Source: Spatholobus suberectus
Taxonomy: Eukaryota; Streptophyta; Magnoliopsida; Fabales; Fabaceae
Length of the DNA stretch: 64,000 nt
Reading direction: 5' to 3'
Assembly (NCBI GenBank): GCA_004329165.1
Contig: QUWT01000122.1
Coordinates: 60,464-124,463 of the forward strand
The notes beneath the pieces are model-generated. The model was not told the DNA's origin, ran no database searches, and saw only the letters and a list, made by a program, of their open reading frames with translations. Shown here one piece after another: positions 24,956 to 36,661 of this stretch. The translations under genes and the position numbers were made by a program. Numbering within the stretch: position 1 is the stretch's first letter; each line of letters opens with the position of its first letter.

Positions 24956-25850
24956 AATAAATATAACTCTCATGACAGATAAAAAAAATTAAATCAAAAG
25001 ACTTTTATTAATATGAACATAAAAAAATGAAGTCTAGAGAATCTTGTATTAGTACACAAACTTGTGGCTTATATTAAAATACAATTAATTAAATCAAAGT
25101 TGGGTTCACGTGTAGTTAAGCAAACATTATATCATGTACAAGCACCTATAAAACCAAATTGAATTCAAAATAAACAAATGCTATATCAAGGCCATTCAGT
25201 GACAAAGAATCATTATTTGTCGTAAACATGGCAAAACAATTATTACTAATTGCAATAAACTATAATTAGGATATAACATAAGAAACTCCAAAAGATATGT
25301 AAATACATATATAAGAATTTTTAATAATTCAAAAATATAATAGAATGTTGTAAAACAATATTGGGTTACATAAAGAATGTGAATATCGTTATCAAACCCA
25401 CTATTAATATTTAATTTCTAACAAAATAATCTCTTTTTTATACTGATAAATATTGCTTGAAGATTTGTGTCTAAGAATATATTTATTTAAGTTTACAAAT
25501 TTTTTTTCTAACTCAAATAAATAAAACCTTTTTCAACTGTTATTATAATTATTTTGTTGTAATTTCATCAATACTTGCAAGAATAAAAAACAAGATAGTA
25601 TTCAAAATACTAATAATTATAATGATATTTATATTATTTATTTATTAAAACTATAATTGATTACATGAGGAATTGGATCATGATTGTATATATTTATTCC
25701 TAACATAAATACCCAAAAGACTAAAGTATTCAATGTTCAAAAGATCAATTAAATAACTTGGTGAGGCCAAATGTCATAGCCATAGCTGTACACCATCCAA
25801 TGACCACCTTGAGACATGGCTTTTTCACTGAAGTTTTTGTAAGCATTGTC
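24956..25850. other. AT-rich interval, nothing recognised
   Basis: Very AT-rich sequence with no supported frame, repeat or terminus. It is beyond the point where copy B leaves the duplication (63520), so no duplicate is available for comparison. Confidence 0.5.
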
Positions 25851-25854
25851 GTTG

Positions 25855-25917
25855 CCCCTTCAAATACTAACATTGTTGTTGCTACATCTAACTTGGCAAT
25901 GTTAGTATTTGGAGGGG
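25855..25917 (+). other. 21-bp near-perfect hairpin
   Basis: The left arm 25855-25875 (CCCCTTCAAATACTAACATTG) and right arm 25897-25917 are reverse complements at 20 of 21 positions, separated by a 21-nt loop. It sits just upstream of copy C. A microRNA-like precursor, a small inverted-repeat element or chance foldback are all possible. Confidence 0.6.
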
Positions 25918-27439
25918 GAAGGGCACTAAAGCAAAAGGGTATTTGATGTGGTTCCAGGGTCTTATTAGTGGGTTTAATGTTTGGTTCAATGGTGAGATAG
26001 TGAGTAAAAGACATAACGAGGTGAAGTTATATTGGCGGTTTGGTGAAGCAAACAAGGAGGGAGTGTTTACTGATGTGATGGTTTAGGGTTGGTTTAGGTA
26101 ATAGCAAATGGCTTAATGATATGGTATCATGGTGAGGGAATGGGGTTTGTGGGTAGTGGACTGGTTTTCCCACATGATACTATACTAATGGGAAAAACAG
26201 ATATAAAGTAACAAGGTTTTAAATAGCTTAAGGTTTTTGCAGTTACGAGTATTTTGGATCTTGCGATGCATATTGCGATCATTGTTGCATGAATACCTTG
26301 CAACTTAGAACAAAATTATATTAAAACTAGTCAGTTATCCTTACATTCACATAGGGTTGCATTGATCTCTGTGCATATTTTAAAATAATTTTTATATATA
26401 ATTATTTGCTTAAAAATAAATAATAGAATGGAAAATTAAGTCTTAATTGACAATAACAGAGGAAGAAGATACTACCATGATCAAAAATGTTGTAAATGTA
26501 ATTCTTGTTTATTTGACACTTGTTAGTAATTTTTTAATTTATATTTCAAGTAATCCTTATATATATGTTTTATTTAATTGGTTTTGGAGTAATATTTTTC
26601 TATTTCTTTAAAACAAGTTTAAAATACATGATTATTTCTTTAAACTTACGTTGAATTAAACATGTTAATGATTATTAATTTTGATTTTTCTCTTTAATTT
26701 GGTTTTATTTTATGTAAAGAATATAGATTTAATTTCTTTAAAAATTCATAGGATCTAGCGTTTCACAAATACAGCCATAATGTACAATTAATTTAAGGAT
26801 GTTAATCAAGCGTGTTATTAATTTAACATGTAGTTTAAGTAAAGAATATAAATTTAATAAAGTGACAGCTTCATTTTAGGATCTTGAGAATGCACCGATA
26901 GTGAACATTAACTACAAGTTCTTTTATAATTTTTTATCTACAAAATTTTAATTGTTATAAATAACTTCTTATAGTTTTTTAATTTTATATTATTTACTTG
27001 TTAATATAATATACACTTCTAAATAAAATATTAATTAAGCTTAAAATTATGTTTAGGATAAAAAATTATTTTAATAAAAGAGTTAAAATGTAATTGTAAA
27101 TTTGAAATTTATTTAAATATTTATATGAAATATTGATAAATAAGAATATTATTAAAAATAATTAATAATTTTCAATCTTCTAACGGAATTAATATTTTAA
27201 TTAAAATATAAAACAAATTATTATTACCCAGAAAAAAAATTGGTATCCTTATTGTTTATTGTTATGAGTTATAGGCTAAATATGAGCAAGATTCTCATCA
27301 ACAGTAAACAATGAAATGATTAGAAAAATTGAAATGGTTTAAAAATTTATTTTAATTGAAATATAGGATAAGTTACACTAATTTTGAAAACATGATTTCA
27401 TCATTTAATTGTTTCAAAAATATTTTTAAAATAAGGATA

Positions 27440-27743
27440 TTCCTTCCAGTCTCAAATATAAATAAAAAAATCATTGTATTAGTCTCAAATATAAGCAAAT
27501 CTTAACTAATTTCACCTTATTTAATGAAACCATCTCTAAAATATCCTTCATTTAATTGAGATTCTATTCCTAATGACCTTTTTTTTTATTCTTGATATCA
27601 AGTTTCAATGAAGGGTAGTTTGGAAAAAAAAGAGAGGTTATTTCCTTAATGGGATTAGTAAAATTAAATTATATTAACTAACTTTTTTAATTAGCATAAG
27701 TTATTATTACTATTTTTTTGTTTATATTGAAGACTGGAGTGAT
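27440..27743. mobile_element. Stowaway-like MITE
   Basis: The left end TTCCTTCCAGTCTCAAATATAA and the reverse-complemented right end ATCACTCCAGTCTTCAATATAA form terminal inverted repeats. TA flanks both ends (27438-27439 and 27744-27745). Size 304 bp, AT-rich, no coding capacity. The CTCC-AGTCTCAAATATAAG style of end is typical of Tc1/mariner-derived Stowaway elements. A second internal 'agtctcaaatataagcaaatct' just inside the left end is also typical. Confidence 0.75.
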
Positions 27744-28019
27744 TATTTAATAGTAAAAGAATAAAATATTTAAAAAATATTATTACAAATCATATATAAT
27801 TACCATAATAGTAACATTGTTTCCTTAAATAATGATTAAAATTTATATGCTATGTCAAAGTTATTGGTATAAAAAAGAAATATATATCAAAAAAATATAT
27901 AATGGAAAAATGATCATCCATGTTTGGTATCCAGTTACATCAATGAATAATGGCATCTAATACCTATGTACAAGGCAAAGCTATATTGAGTAGCTTTAGT
28001 TTTTTACGTCTTGTACGCA

Positions 28020-28640
28020 TTCTTCCATGTTGAACGCAGAACTAAACAAGCTCTATAAAGATTTGATTGTGAAAAAACAGGAACATACAAGAAGAGGGGA
28101 TTAAATTGTGTGTTAAAAATCTTTTTGCAAAACTTTAAACAAAAGATAAAAAGGTGCAAAACAAGAAATCAAAATAAGGAAAAGAAAGGAGAAGCACGCG
28201 ATGGATTTTTATATCGATTCACTCAACTTGAGGTACATCTAGTACCTTCGTCTAGGAGGATTTCCACTAACCAACCCTTGATTACAATCAAGTATTCTTA
28301 CCAGTCTCTTCAGGACTACAATAGTGATCATCCTAGATCACCTACACAACCCCAAGTATCCTTTTGTCACATAGCCTCTCCAGGCTTTCACAACACAAAG
28401 GAATGTTTTATAGAATTCTACTCACTGAGTGAGGATATGAAAATACAAAGCAAATAACAACAACTTTGTTATGCAAAGAATAAGAAAATGGAGAGTTTTT
28501 AGAGCTTATCCAAAGAGAGATTTTTTTAACTTTCATTGCAATCTATTCTTCTCGTCTTGTATGGCATCTTCACACTTGGTGTAAATATATAGTCTTGAAA
28601 AGGTAACCATTGAGATGGACGAATTTCAAGATTCAGAGAT
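28020..28640. mobile_element. LTR-like remnant, family unknown
   Basis: The sequence contains 'gaggggattaaattgtgtg' followed by 'tatcgattcactcaacttg' and 'caatcaagtattcttacc', a style of sequence I know from plant LTRs and their relics. It overlaps a 115-codon open frame (28110-28457) that has no recognisable domain. No ends were found. Confidence 0.3.
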
Positions 28641-29630
28641 ATGTGTAATACTTGTGTGTAGTAGCACGTGTATCGAATTTGCAAAAAGGACAAAAAATGA
28701 CTTTGTGGTTACACCAAAAAGTTTCCAACAAATTGAATCAATAAAATATATTTAATAAATCACTATAAATATCATTTCAAAAATAAAAAATCTTTAATAT
28801 AAATATTACAAAAAATAAATATTTATTATGATACATAATACTATAACAATATAATAAATTATAAATATATGATTGATATGTATATATATCATATAATAAT
28901 AAAATTAATATAATAATATTAATAATACAATAATAATATATATAATATACTATAAATTATAATAACAAAAGGAAAGAACCATGTAGGAACTATGTGTGTG
29001 CCCAATATGAATTAACTTTCTTATATACAATTTTTTTTAAGAAACTTTCGTGTGTACAATATAGATAAGTAGATAACAAAAGGAAGAAAATAAAAAGTAA
29101 AACAATCATTTGTGTATAGGAAATGGATTTGGGTGGAAAAAAAATAAGGAAAACATGACCTGTGTCTAATGGTGTTTATAGTCTATTTTTCTTACATCAA
29201 ATAGAAGTCTTGTATGATTATATAATCCATAATAACTAATAATTAATATTTTTTATCATTATGAAATATTCAAAGTAAAAAACTAATTAAAAATAAAAAT
29301 AAGACTAATTTAGTAGCTACTAATGTATTTAACAAATTCAAACATGTTTGAGTGTCTCAATAACATAAATAAATTAATAGATACTCATACAATTAAATAA
29401 AGTTCATACATAAATTATTTGTCTAAATTCCTCAACATGAAACCACTATTACATATAAAATATTTATAAAATTCATTATTTTTTATCACTGTATTGTGAC
29501 AACGTGCATGATCAAAGCCTCCACTTTTGAGCATCATCCTATTCCCCCCAAAACATAATCAAACCTCAAGTCTTTATCCTAAAATATATATATATAATTT
29601 ATGCAAAAGCATTACCTCCTTGATCACCAC

Positions 29631-31472
29631 TGTAACATCCCCATGATAGGGTAATTATGATTATGTTAGACATAAATAAATTAAATGTCTTTTATATCGG
29701 TTTTATGAGTGCTTTGCATAATATAAGACTTTGTTTTGTTTTAAGGTATAACAGTAGGCTAGAGTTAGATTTTTTTTGGGGGCGGGGGGGCGGCAGAAGG
29801 GCCACTTAGGCCCAATTAGGGTCATCACCCTCTTAGACCTATAAGCCTCACATACACTCACTTTCACACATACCAAAAAAGTATAAGAGAGAAAGAGGAG
29901 GAGATAAGAGAAGGAGAAGAGAAAGAGGAGGAGGAAGAGGAAGAACAAGAGTCACCTATACAACTAAGCACCCTTGAAGCTAGTGGTGAATGCTTTTAAT
30001 TCATCTTCCTCCCTTTACCCCACTTGGTCTTGAGTTGTGATTGATGGATTGGGGGTTTTAGGTTCTTGAACCCTACCTAAGGGAATTTGGGATTTTTATG
30101 TCTTCTATTTTAATTTATGGGTTAATATGATGGATTTGATGGTTATACATTGTGGAATAGTATTTATAAGTCATTCATGTTGCTTTGAGATGGCTGGGTA
30201 TCCATTAATGGCCTTGGAGCATGCAGAAACCACGAAATCGCAATTCTGTAGAATCATTGCTCTAGCTCAGCAGCAATATACTAGCTGAGCAAGCCAAACT
30301 TTCTCACTAAGTGAGCAAAGTCATGGTAAAGCAAGAGGATCTCCAAAGATAAGTCTAGAAACCTCGTGCATGTTCGCTTAGCGAGAGTATATCTTGCTCA
30401 ACGAAAAGTTAAGTCCAGAGAGGGTGTTCATCACTCACTAAGTGAGAACTATCCTCGCTCAATGAAAAAAGGGTCTAGAGAACAAGTCTGGAATCCCTAC
30501 ATATGTTTGCTAAGCAATTCTTAGGTTCACTAAGTGACAAGGTCGTACTCGTTCAGCAAGGCTATGCCTTTGCTGACCGAGAGACACCTGTAACAACACG
30601 TTACATTCACTCCATTTCTAAGCATATGTTCATTGTTTCCATGTAATAAATGACTGCATAAGAATATGTTTTACTTGATACTGTGTATGAAGAGCCTCCT
30701 TTGGAGGAAAAAGGGTAAGAGACCCTCTAGATACCAAAGGTTTTAATGAAACAAGTCCCTTAGGCTTGAGGGGATATATCTATGTTATAATAAAAGAATG
30801 GGATGCGTAAGACTAAGGTGCCCTCTTTGGATTAATGGGCAGGTTCCGTCACTTCCCATTCCCTAAAGGCTAGTGACTAAACCTCTCAAACAGAAGTGGT
30901 ATATAAGTAATATGTCATGGCATAAGGATAAGGGGGACACTCCTTAAAAGTTTGAACTTAAAACTTTGCCAAAGGATAGGAAAGAGTAAAAATAAAGGCT
31001 AAGCATGAGAAAGAATGCCCTGAAAAGTTTATGTTTAAGGATGAGTAATTGATGTTTATTGTGAATGATGCATTCATGAGGTCCATATATCGTATTGCAT
31101 GTATTTAGCACTCTTTGAGACTTTGTCTCATTAGTTTAGGGTTTATGTTCCAAATTGACAGGTAAGGATGGCTGGTGCTTGGCCTTGTAGACATCATGTT
31201 TTGGTGATTGATGTATAGATAGACTATAGGATATTCCTATTGAAAGATAATGATATGGATATGTACTTTTGTATAGTGATCCTATAAGTGAAAGGATCTC
31301 CTTTTTAGGATATATGTGATTTTGTTACTTGAGAAGCATGTAAGACTTTGAACAGTGAATTTTTTGAATAATGGCTTCACATATTGTGATATTCTCATAT
31401 GTATGTTGTTGTTATCTACATTCTAGTTGTTAAAAATGTAAAGCTTAAGATAATATTCCTTAGGGTGTTACA
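29631..31472 (+). mobile_element. E7: solo LTR (LTR-c family)
   Basis: It starts TGTAACATCC and ends AGGGTGTTACA, flanked by ACCAC on both sides (29626-29630 and 31473-31477). Copies A and B have the empty site 'ccaccacatggtag'. At 1842 bp it is a shorter, diverged relative of E4: GA-rich leader (29885-29950), a degenerate donor-like GTG|GTGAAT near 29985, and 'ctagctgagcaagcc' and 'cgcttagcgagag' motifs at 30270-30590. A hairpin-rich tail follows (for example CCTCC-TTT-GGAGG at 30695-30707 and AGGGT/ACCCT at 30712-30726). No coding frame. Confidence 0.9.
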
Positions 31473-32049
31473 ACCACATGGTAGTACGATGTGATTAAAT
31501 TGATTTAAAATATAGAATTAGAAATTAAAATTAAAATTAAAAAATTATAGAAACAAAAATGCAATTAAATTGATTTAAATATTTTTGTTCTAAATAACTT
31601 TAATTTAATACAAAATTATATTAAAAGGAATTTGTTAATATTCAAGGTATTCATTAGCATTAAAAGCATGTTTTGCACTTAATCACTAATTGCAACTCAC
31701 ACATATCATTAGAAGCAAAATAAATAAATAAATAAAATGAATCAAAATAAATAACGTAATTAATACTATGGGCCCATGAAAACTATCTCACTCCATCCCT
31801 CACAAATTTCTCATGTCTCCCTCTGTTCCTTCATAATGAATTTGAAATTTCAATTTTAATGACCCAACAAATTCCCAATTTTTCCCTCACTTCCCACACA
31901 TTCCACTCCCACTCATCCAATTAATCTTAATCTAAAATTTTCAGCTTTCATTTTCATTCTTTGACAATTCCCAAATTTTTTACCCACTTTCCCATGTCGC
32001 ACTTACTATTGTTTTTATACTGACCACCCACTCATTAATAAACTCCCTC

Positions 32050-32140
32050 AGTCAAGCCTAGTGGTGGGAAGGTTTAGATAACATGCATGAGGTCATAGGT
32101 TCTAACCTCAGTGTGATCGTTGTATACACAAAAAAAAATA
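32050..32140 (+). mobile_element. tRNA-related SINE fragment
   Basis: An A-box-like AGCCTAGTGGTGG (about 32055-32067) is followed about 30 bp later by a B-box-like AGGTTCTAACCTC (32097-32109), then an A-rich tail (32129-32138). The spacing fits a pol III promoter of a plant SINE head. It lies at the right end of copy C, where C stops matching A and B. Confidence 0.55.
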
Positions 32141-35100
32141 CTTTGTCACATGTCTTATCCTAATTCTGTAACACCCTCATTTTAGACTTATGTTTAATTC
32201 ATAATATCTGTGAAATTACCAAAGAATTAAGGAACTGATAGATAGTCTTAATTCCTCTATACTGAGGGTTGACATATGGAAAATGACTAAACGACTATGA
32301 ATTGTCATTTTTAATTGAGAAATATGTCATACATATTAAAATATAATTTTAGAAATTTTCTAGGAATTTTCTGAGATTCATGTGGAAAATGACAAAATTA
32401 CCCTCCATTGATTGCTAGAACTATAGCCAGTATAAGTGAAATATGTAAAAGAGACAAAATGAAAATTCTCGGTTCATTTTTGGGTTAGATATTTAATTTT
32501 ATAATTTTCATAAAAAGTTTAGAATTTTTTGAGTTAAAATGAAATTTCTATGAATTTTTAACTCGAAAATATTGAATAAATACTCAAAAATTCGAATTTA
32601 ATTACTAAAAATTAATTTTAAATTTTGGAAATTATTTTCAATCAATAATTAAGGTGCTCATCAAATTCCAAAGAAAAATTCATTCAATTGCTGAAAAAAC
32701 CAAATTTACAAGTTTAAAGACGTTTTATCGGAACCGGTCGATTCCTTTGCAGAGAAAATAAAACGCAGAGACCTGGGGAAGCAGAGACCTATGGCACATT
32801 GATCAAAGACTCTGCAGACCCATCCCTCTCTTTTCCCCACATGTCATAAAAGAAAACTTAAAAAGGAAAAAGAGAAAAGCAAAGTTACTTTTTTGCCCCC
32901 TTTTCTAGCCACCTATTCCTCTATTTAAGCTAGCCCTTGGGACAGCTTCTTCACCTCCCTTTTCTGCCCAAGGAGCACGTCCAGCACCTCCTTTCTCTCC
33001 CAAATTCCATTTTTAAAAGCTTGCTTACACAAAAAACCTCCATTCTCTCCTCCTTCCATCCCCCATTGAAGCCACCCTCCACCACCACCACCTTGTTTGG
33101 AGTTTCAAGGCACCTTGTTTTCTCCTCTCCTCCAACCAACACTTAAGGTACATGGGGGGAGTGGGGTGTTCTTAAATTTATTACTTCATGTAGATGATTT
33201 ATGGGTGGGTTTGGCCCTCAAACCCTTAGTATGTTGTTGTTTTACTACTCTATTCTTATTTCTCTTCTTGTGGTTATTTATAGTTCTTTTTTTGTGTAGT
33301 TGTTCTATTTATTTTCTGTTGCTCTCTTTTACTCATGGCTGGAAGTGTTGTCTAAAATTGTTATTGACATCTTAATGTTGGCTTATATGGCTACATTACC
33401 CTAAAATGACCAAAGTTTGGTTGAAGGACTCTAAACCTCTAAAGCAAAACCTTAAAATTGTAACCTCCCTTCAACTTGGTAAGAAACAGAAAAGAGAAGA
33501 TTTTTATAACATGTAAATACTTTTGAAACCTTGATCTAGTCCTTCCAAAGGGGACTCATGAAGATGGTCACTTTCTTAAGACAAGAATGAAACTTTACTC
33601 ATCACCAAAGACCCTAGAACATCAAGGACTTTTGAAAATAGAACCAGAACTCAGCTGACCACTAAAAGTTGACATTTTTATCTCCCTTCAAGTCACGGTT
33701 TTTAAATGAAGAGAAAGGATCATTATTTTAGTTTTTGGCCTACCTAATAACTCTAAAATTTTATTTTGGTCATTAAAGATCCACAACTTAGTGAAAAAAA
33801 TGATTTTTGTAGAGAAGTACCTAAGTTACAGCGAGCCGACTTCGATTTCTGTCTGAACAACCGACATTGTTTTTGCGATAACTCGGGCTACACTCAATAA
33901 ATTTAAGTGATTGTTTTTTGATAAAAACTAGACAAAATTATGTTCTAAATGGACACAAGAATAATTAAAAAAGGTTAAGAAACGACGAAGATACACTTTT
34001 CAAAAGTTGGGGTTACTTTTCAGAAAACGGTAACTGGCAGTGTTCACTTAAAAGCTATTTTCGAACTTTCTAGTGCTAGTAAACTGATTTTTACTGAACG
34101 AATATAAAGAATACTCCCTAAGGTTTAATGGGATATATATTTTTCCTACTTTAGTTATCGTTTACTATTTTTACCAAATTTTATAATCGAAGTCATACGC
34201 GTTGTTTCTAACCCAAGACATCTTTCTCAATGGTATGCTTTGAAAAATCATCATAAATCGACTAGGCCTTAGTTTTTGGAGTTCTTGGATTGTTTGAAAT
34301 GTTTTCTAATGTAATTTCTGGAAATAACCTCCTTGTTTACAAAAAAATTAAAGAGGGATACGAAAATAGCAAGGGAGTGTTACTGGTGCTCTAGTAAGGG
34401 CCTCCTGACCTCTCTGCTTTGTTATTTTCTTATCTATTTTTATATATTTTTGTTTGGGATTATCTTTAATGATTTAGAAATTAGACAAAAACATCTTTCC
34501 AACAAGATATAGATCGTGGCAAACAAAAATCGTTAGCCCACTCAAATTGAATTTCAAATCCAAACTTAAAAACTGTACTCTCTGGAATTCTGGTTTTTGA
34601 ACCAAAAAATGAAAGAACATGTTTCTAGTCACTAACCCCTTATTTTCTATACTTAGGACTCAAAATGAATCTTTTGTTTAAAGTTAAACAAAATTCCCTT
34701 TTTAGGAATAAACCCTCTTTGTTTTTATATAATTTAAAATAGACTTTTTCTTAACTAAGACATAAAGTCTTATTTTGTATTATGAAATAAGTGAATAGTT
34801 TTACTAAATTCTTTTAGAATCACGATTAATTACTACTAATTAATTTCATAGATTGATGGTGACATCTAATACTGTTAAGTAATTCGATGTATAAAGACAT
34901 ACGGATAGTCATATACTAAGTATTAATTAAGTAAGCTTAAACCTTTAAATTAGGCAATTAAGATAATGGAGACAAATCAATGTTAATCTTCTAGTGTCCT
35001 ATTCGTTGTTTTGTTTTCTCAAATATATACTTAGAATCCCCTTACATTATACTACAATAAGAATCTCTGCATTAAGAGGCAGAGATGTTGAGGAGAGACG

Positions 35101-35189
35101 GTGCTGGTACTCAGGTGAGCTGAGACCAAAGAAACCTTTGTTCACATTGAGAAGGTCAAGAAAGGACAATAGTAGAATCATAAAGTAGT

Positions 35190-35580
35190 GTAATGCGAGG
35201 GACATGCCAGGGCATGGCACCCCGCATGGGAAGTTACAGTTGGTACGCTGAGGAATGAAAGGCAGGGGCCCACTTGTGGAGGTCTTGGGGGTAAGGCGTC
35301 GAGTGGTGAAGGTCCTAATGACTGAGGTAGCGCTCTCAAGTCAGGATATTCGCCTGACCAAGCTTGGCAACCTCGACAACTGCTCAGCATTCCAAGATTG
35401 GTGCGAGAGTATACCTCTGTGTGGACGATGAATGTCCTGAGCTGTTGCTCTGTTCCTTGATGATGATGAGGATTGTACCATGTTGAGTAGAGGTATATGT
35501 ACTCCCAGTCACTTCCCGGTTCTGTTAAGGACCATGTTGGGAGTATGGATCCATACAGTGTCAAGGGTAGATGTTACAAC
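35190..35580 (+). promoter_or_regulatory. Conserved GC-richer LTR block (E2 copy)
   Basis: It includes 'cccacttgtggaggtcttgg', 'atattcgcctgaccaagct' and 'cgacaactgctcagcattcc', followed by a nested hairpin (TACTCCCA 35500-35507 with TGGGAGTA 35538-35545; inner GGTTCT 35518-35523 with AGGACC 35528-35533) and the palindrome TATGGATCCATA. The same block occurs in E1, E3 (both copies), E5 and E6, and in diverged form in LTR-d, although flanking sequence is unrelated. Role unknown: RNA packaging, dimerisation, 3' processing or enhancer function are all possible. Confidence 0.6.
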
Positions 35581-35739
35581 TTAGACAAACCCTAGGTTCC
35601 CCTTTTGTGGTCAATTGTGTCTTGTCGGTATAAGACAGTAGGATACCCTACCATCTATGTGAAAGTAATTTTGAGAACAAATTGCCTCACTCCTCCGCAT
35701 TTTTCTTTTATGCATGATCATTGGGGTTGATACTTGAAG

Positions 35740-36249
35740 ATGGCAGCCTTCCCTGTCCTGCTGAATATACACGTTGACTTCGACGCTGCGGGGACATGGA
35801 GTTACGACGAGGAGGCAGACTATTTGACTCACCGCGGCTTTGTCTCTATCACGTTCATGTCCCCTATCCCAGGAGCGTTCATGCCTCCTATGACCTGGAC
35901 TTTCCCGATCCTGGTATCGTTCTCACCACCGCCACATTTTCACTATGCGCCTCCACCACCCCCGGCTCCACCAGCAGACGCAGAGGTCCCTATTGTAGCG
36001 CCATACATACAGGCGTATCCACCACTACCAGCTGAGCACCTTGTGGATGATGTACATCCCCCTGAGGAGGGATCACCCATGGAGGTGGTACTGGCCGAGT
36101 CCTCTATGGACTCTTCTGTGGCTGACGATTGGTCCACCCTCTCCTCCTCCTCCTCTAGACCTGAGGTACCCTGCGAGGTGCCTAATGGCCATGCACACCA
36201 CAGAGAGGACACAGACTCCGAGGAGACGCAGTCAGACGAGGATTGGTAG
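35740..36249 (+). CDS. LTR-borne proline-rich acidic ORF (hypothetical), E2 copy
   Basis: A 169-residue open frame of the same length as in E1 (1830-2339, minus strand), starting at AAGATGGCAGCC. Features in order: hydrophobic start MAAFPVLLNIHV, a middle with 'SYDEEADYLTHRGF', a PPPPPAPP proline run, a Ser-rich stretch (SSSSS), and an acidic end 'SEETQSDEDW'. It follows the conserved block and hairpin, where a spliced LTR transcript could place it. No known domain is recognised. E3 begins with the same AAGATGGC context (49861-49868) but diverges and does not keep the frame. It may be a chance frame in a GC-rich stretch. Confidence 0.3.
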   Translation: MAAFPVLLNIHVDFDAAGTWSYDEEADYLTHRGFVSITFMSPIPGAFMPPMTWTFPILVSFSPPPHFHYAPPPPPAPPADAEVPIVAPYIQAYPPLPAEHLVDDVHPPEEGSPMEVVLAESSMDSSVADDWSTLSSSSSRPEVPCEVPNGHAHHREDTDSEETQSDEDW

Positions 36250-36661
36250 ACCCCATCCAGTGATTCTTCTTTTGATACAGGAGTTGGGAGTAGATCTCTA
36301 GACACTGCTCTGGTTAGGATAGTGGGTAGCTAGTGTCTGTTTATGTACTTTTGAGATTTCCCTGTATTTTTTTGATTTCAATTGTATTCCGCTATGATGT
36401 ATTCAGCTATATTGTACTTCAAAAGCTAAGATGTATATGATCCTGATTATATGACATATATCGTTTTCTCATCTCTTACTCCTATTTCCAAATTCTATTT
36501 TATTTACGATTTCCTTACTTTTAAAAGTTTCGTAAGACGATCGCATGTGATATAAAAAGCGAAAAATTTTCTCGTACTTTCCTTAATCAAAAATCAAAAT
36601 AACTAAATAAATAATTAAATAAACATGGGTTATGTTCAATGTGAACGAGTGTCACAAATTC

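Larger units (their letters stand above)
26324..29208. other. Insert in copy C, composite of repeats
   Basis: It is absent from A and B at the same point, which read straight through 'ttatattaaaatgttttgtatcatt'. It contains a Stowaway-like MITE (27440-27743) and an LTR-like stretch (about 28020-28640). The rest is AT-rich with no frame. I could not define terminal repeats or a target duplication for the whole insert. Confidence 0.55.
25931..32048 (+). repeat. Copy C: older third copy of 7237-8612, interrupted
   Basis: Pieces at 25931-26323, 29209-29630 and 31473-32048 match 7237-7615, 7629-8052 and 8053-8612 in order and orientation, with clearly lower identity than A versus B. They are separated by a 2.9-kb unrelated insert (26324-29208) and the solo LTR E7 (29631-31472). 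C therefore reflects an earlier duplication event. Confidence 0.8.
32167..36656 (+). mobile_element. E2: solo LTR (LTR-a family)
   Basis: It starts TGTAACACCCTCATTTTAGA and ends GAGTGTCACA, flanked by AATTC on both sides (32162-32166 and 36657-36661). Size 4490 bp, highly similar to E1 but in the opposite orientation about 26 kb away. Parts: TATTTAA-type box at 32922, leader, donor-like AAG|GTA (33147/33148), unique middle, acceptor-like GGCAG (ending 35082), conserved GC-richer block (35190-35580) with a covarying hairpin, then the proline-rich frame and an AT-rich tail. No gag/pol frame. Confidence 0.92.

Noticed and set aside
25745..26014. Frames on both strands at the 25.8-kb hairpin
   Set aside because: The frames read through the inverted repeat and have no domain; a structural explanation is simpler.
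28110..28457. 115-codon open frame
   Set aside because: It overlaps LTR-like sequence, has no domain and no duplicate for comparison.
32050..32140. A tRNA gene
   Set aside because: Box-like motifs are present but no cloverleaf arms or acceptor stem can be formed; a SINE head fits better.
35943..36305. 120-codon antisense frame opposite the E2 proline-rich frame
   Set aside because: It is a shadow in GC-rich sequence; its counterpart in E1 is shorter and interrupted.
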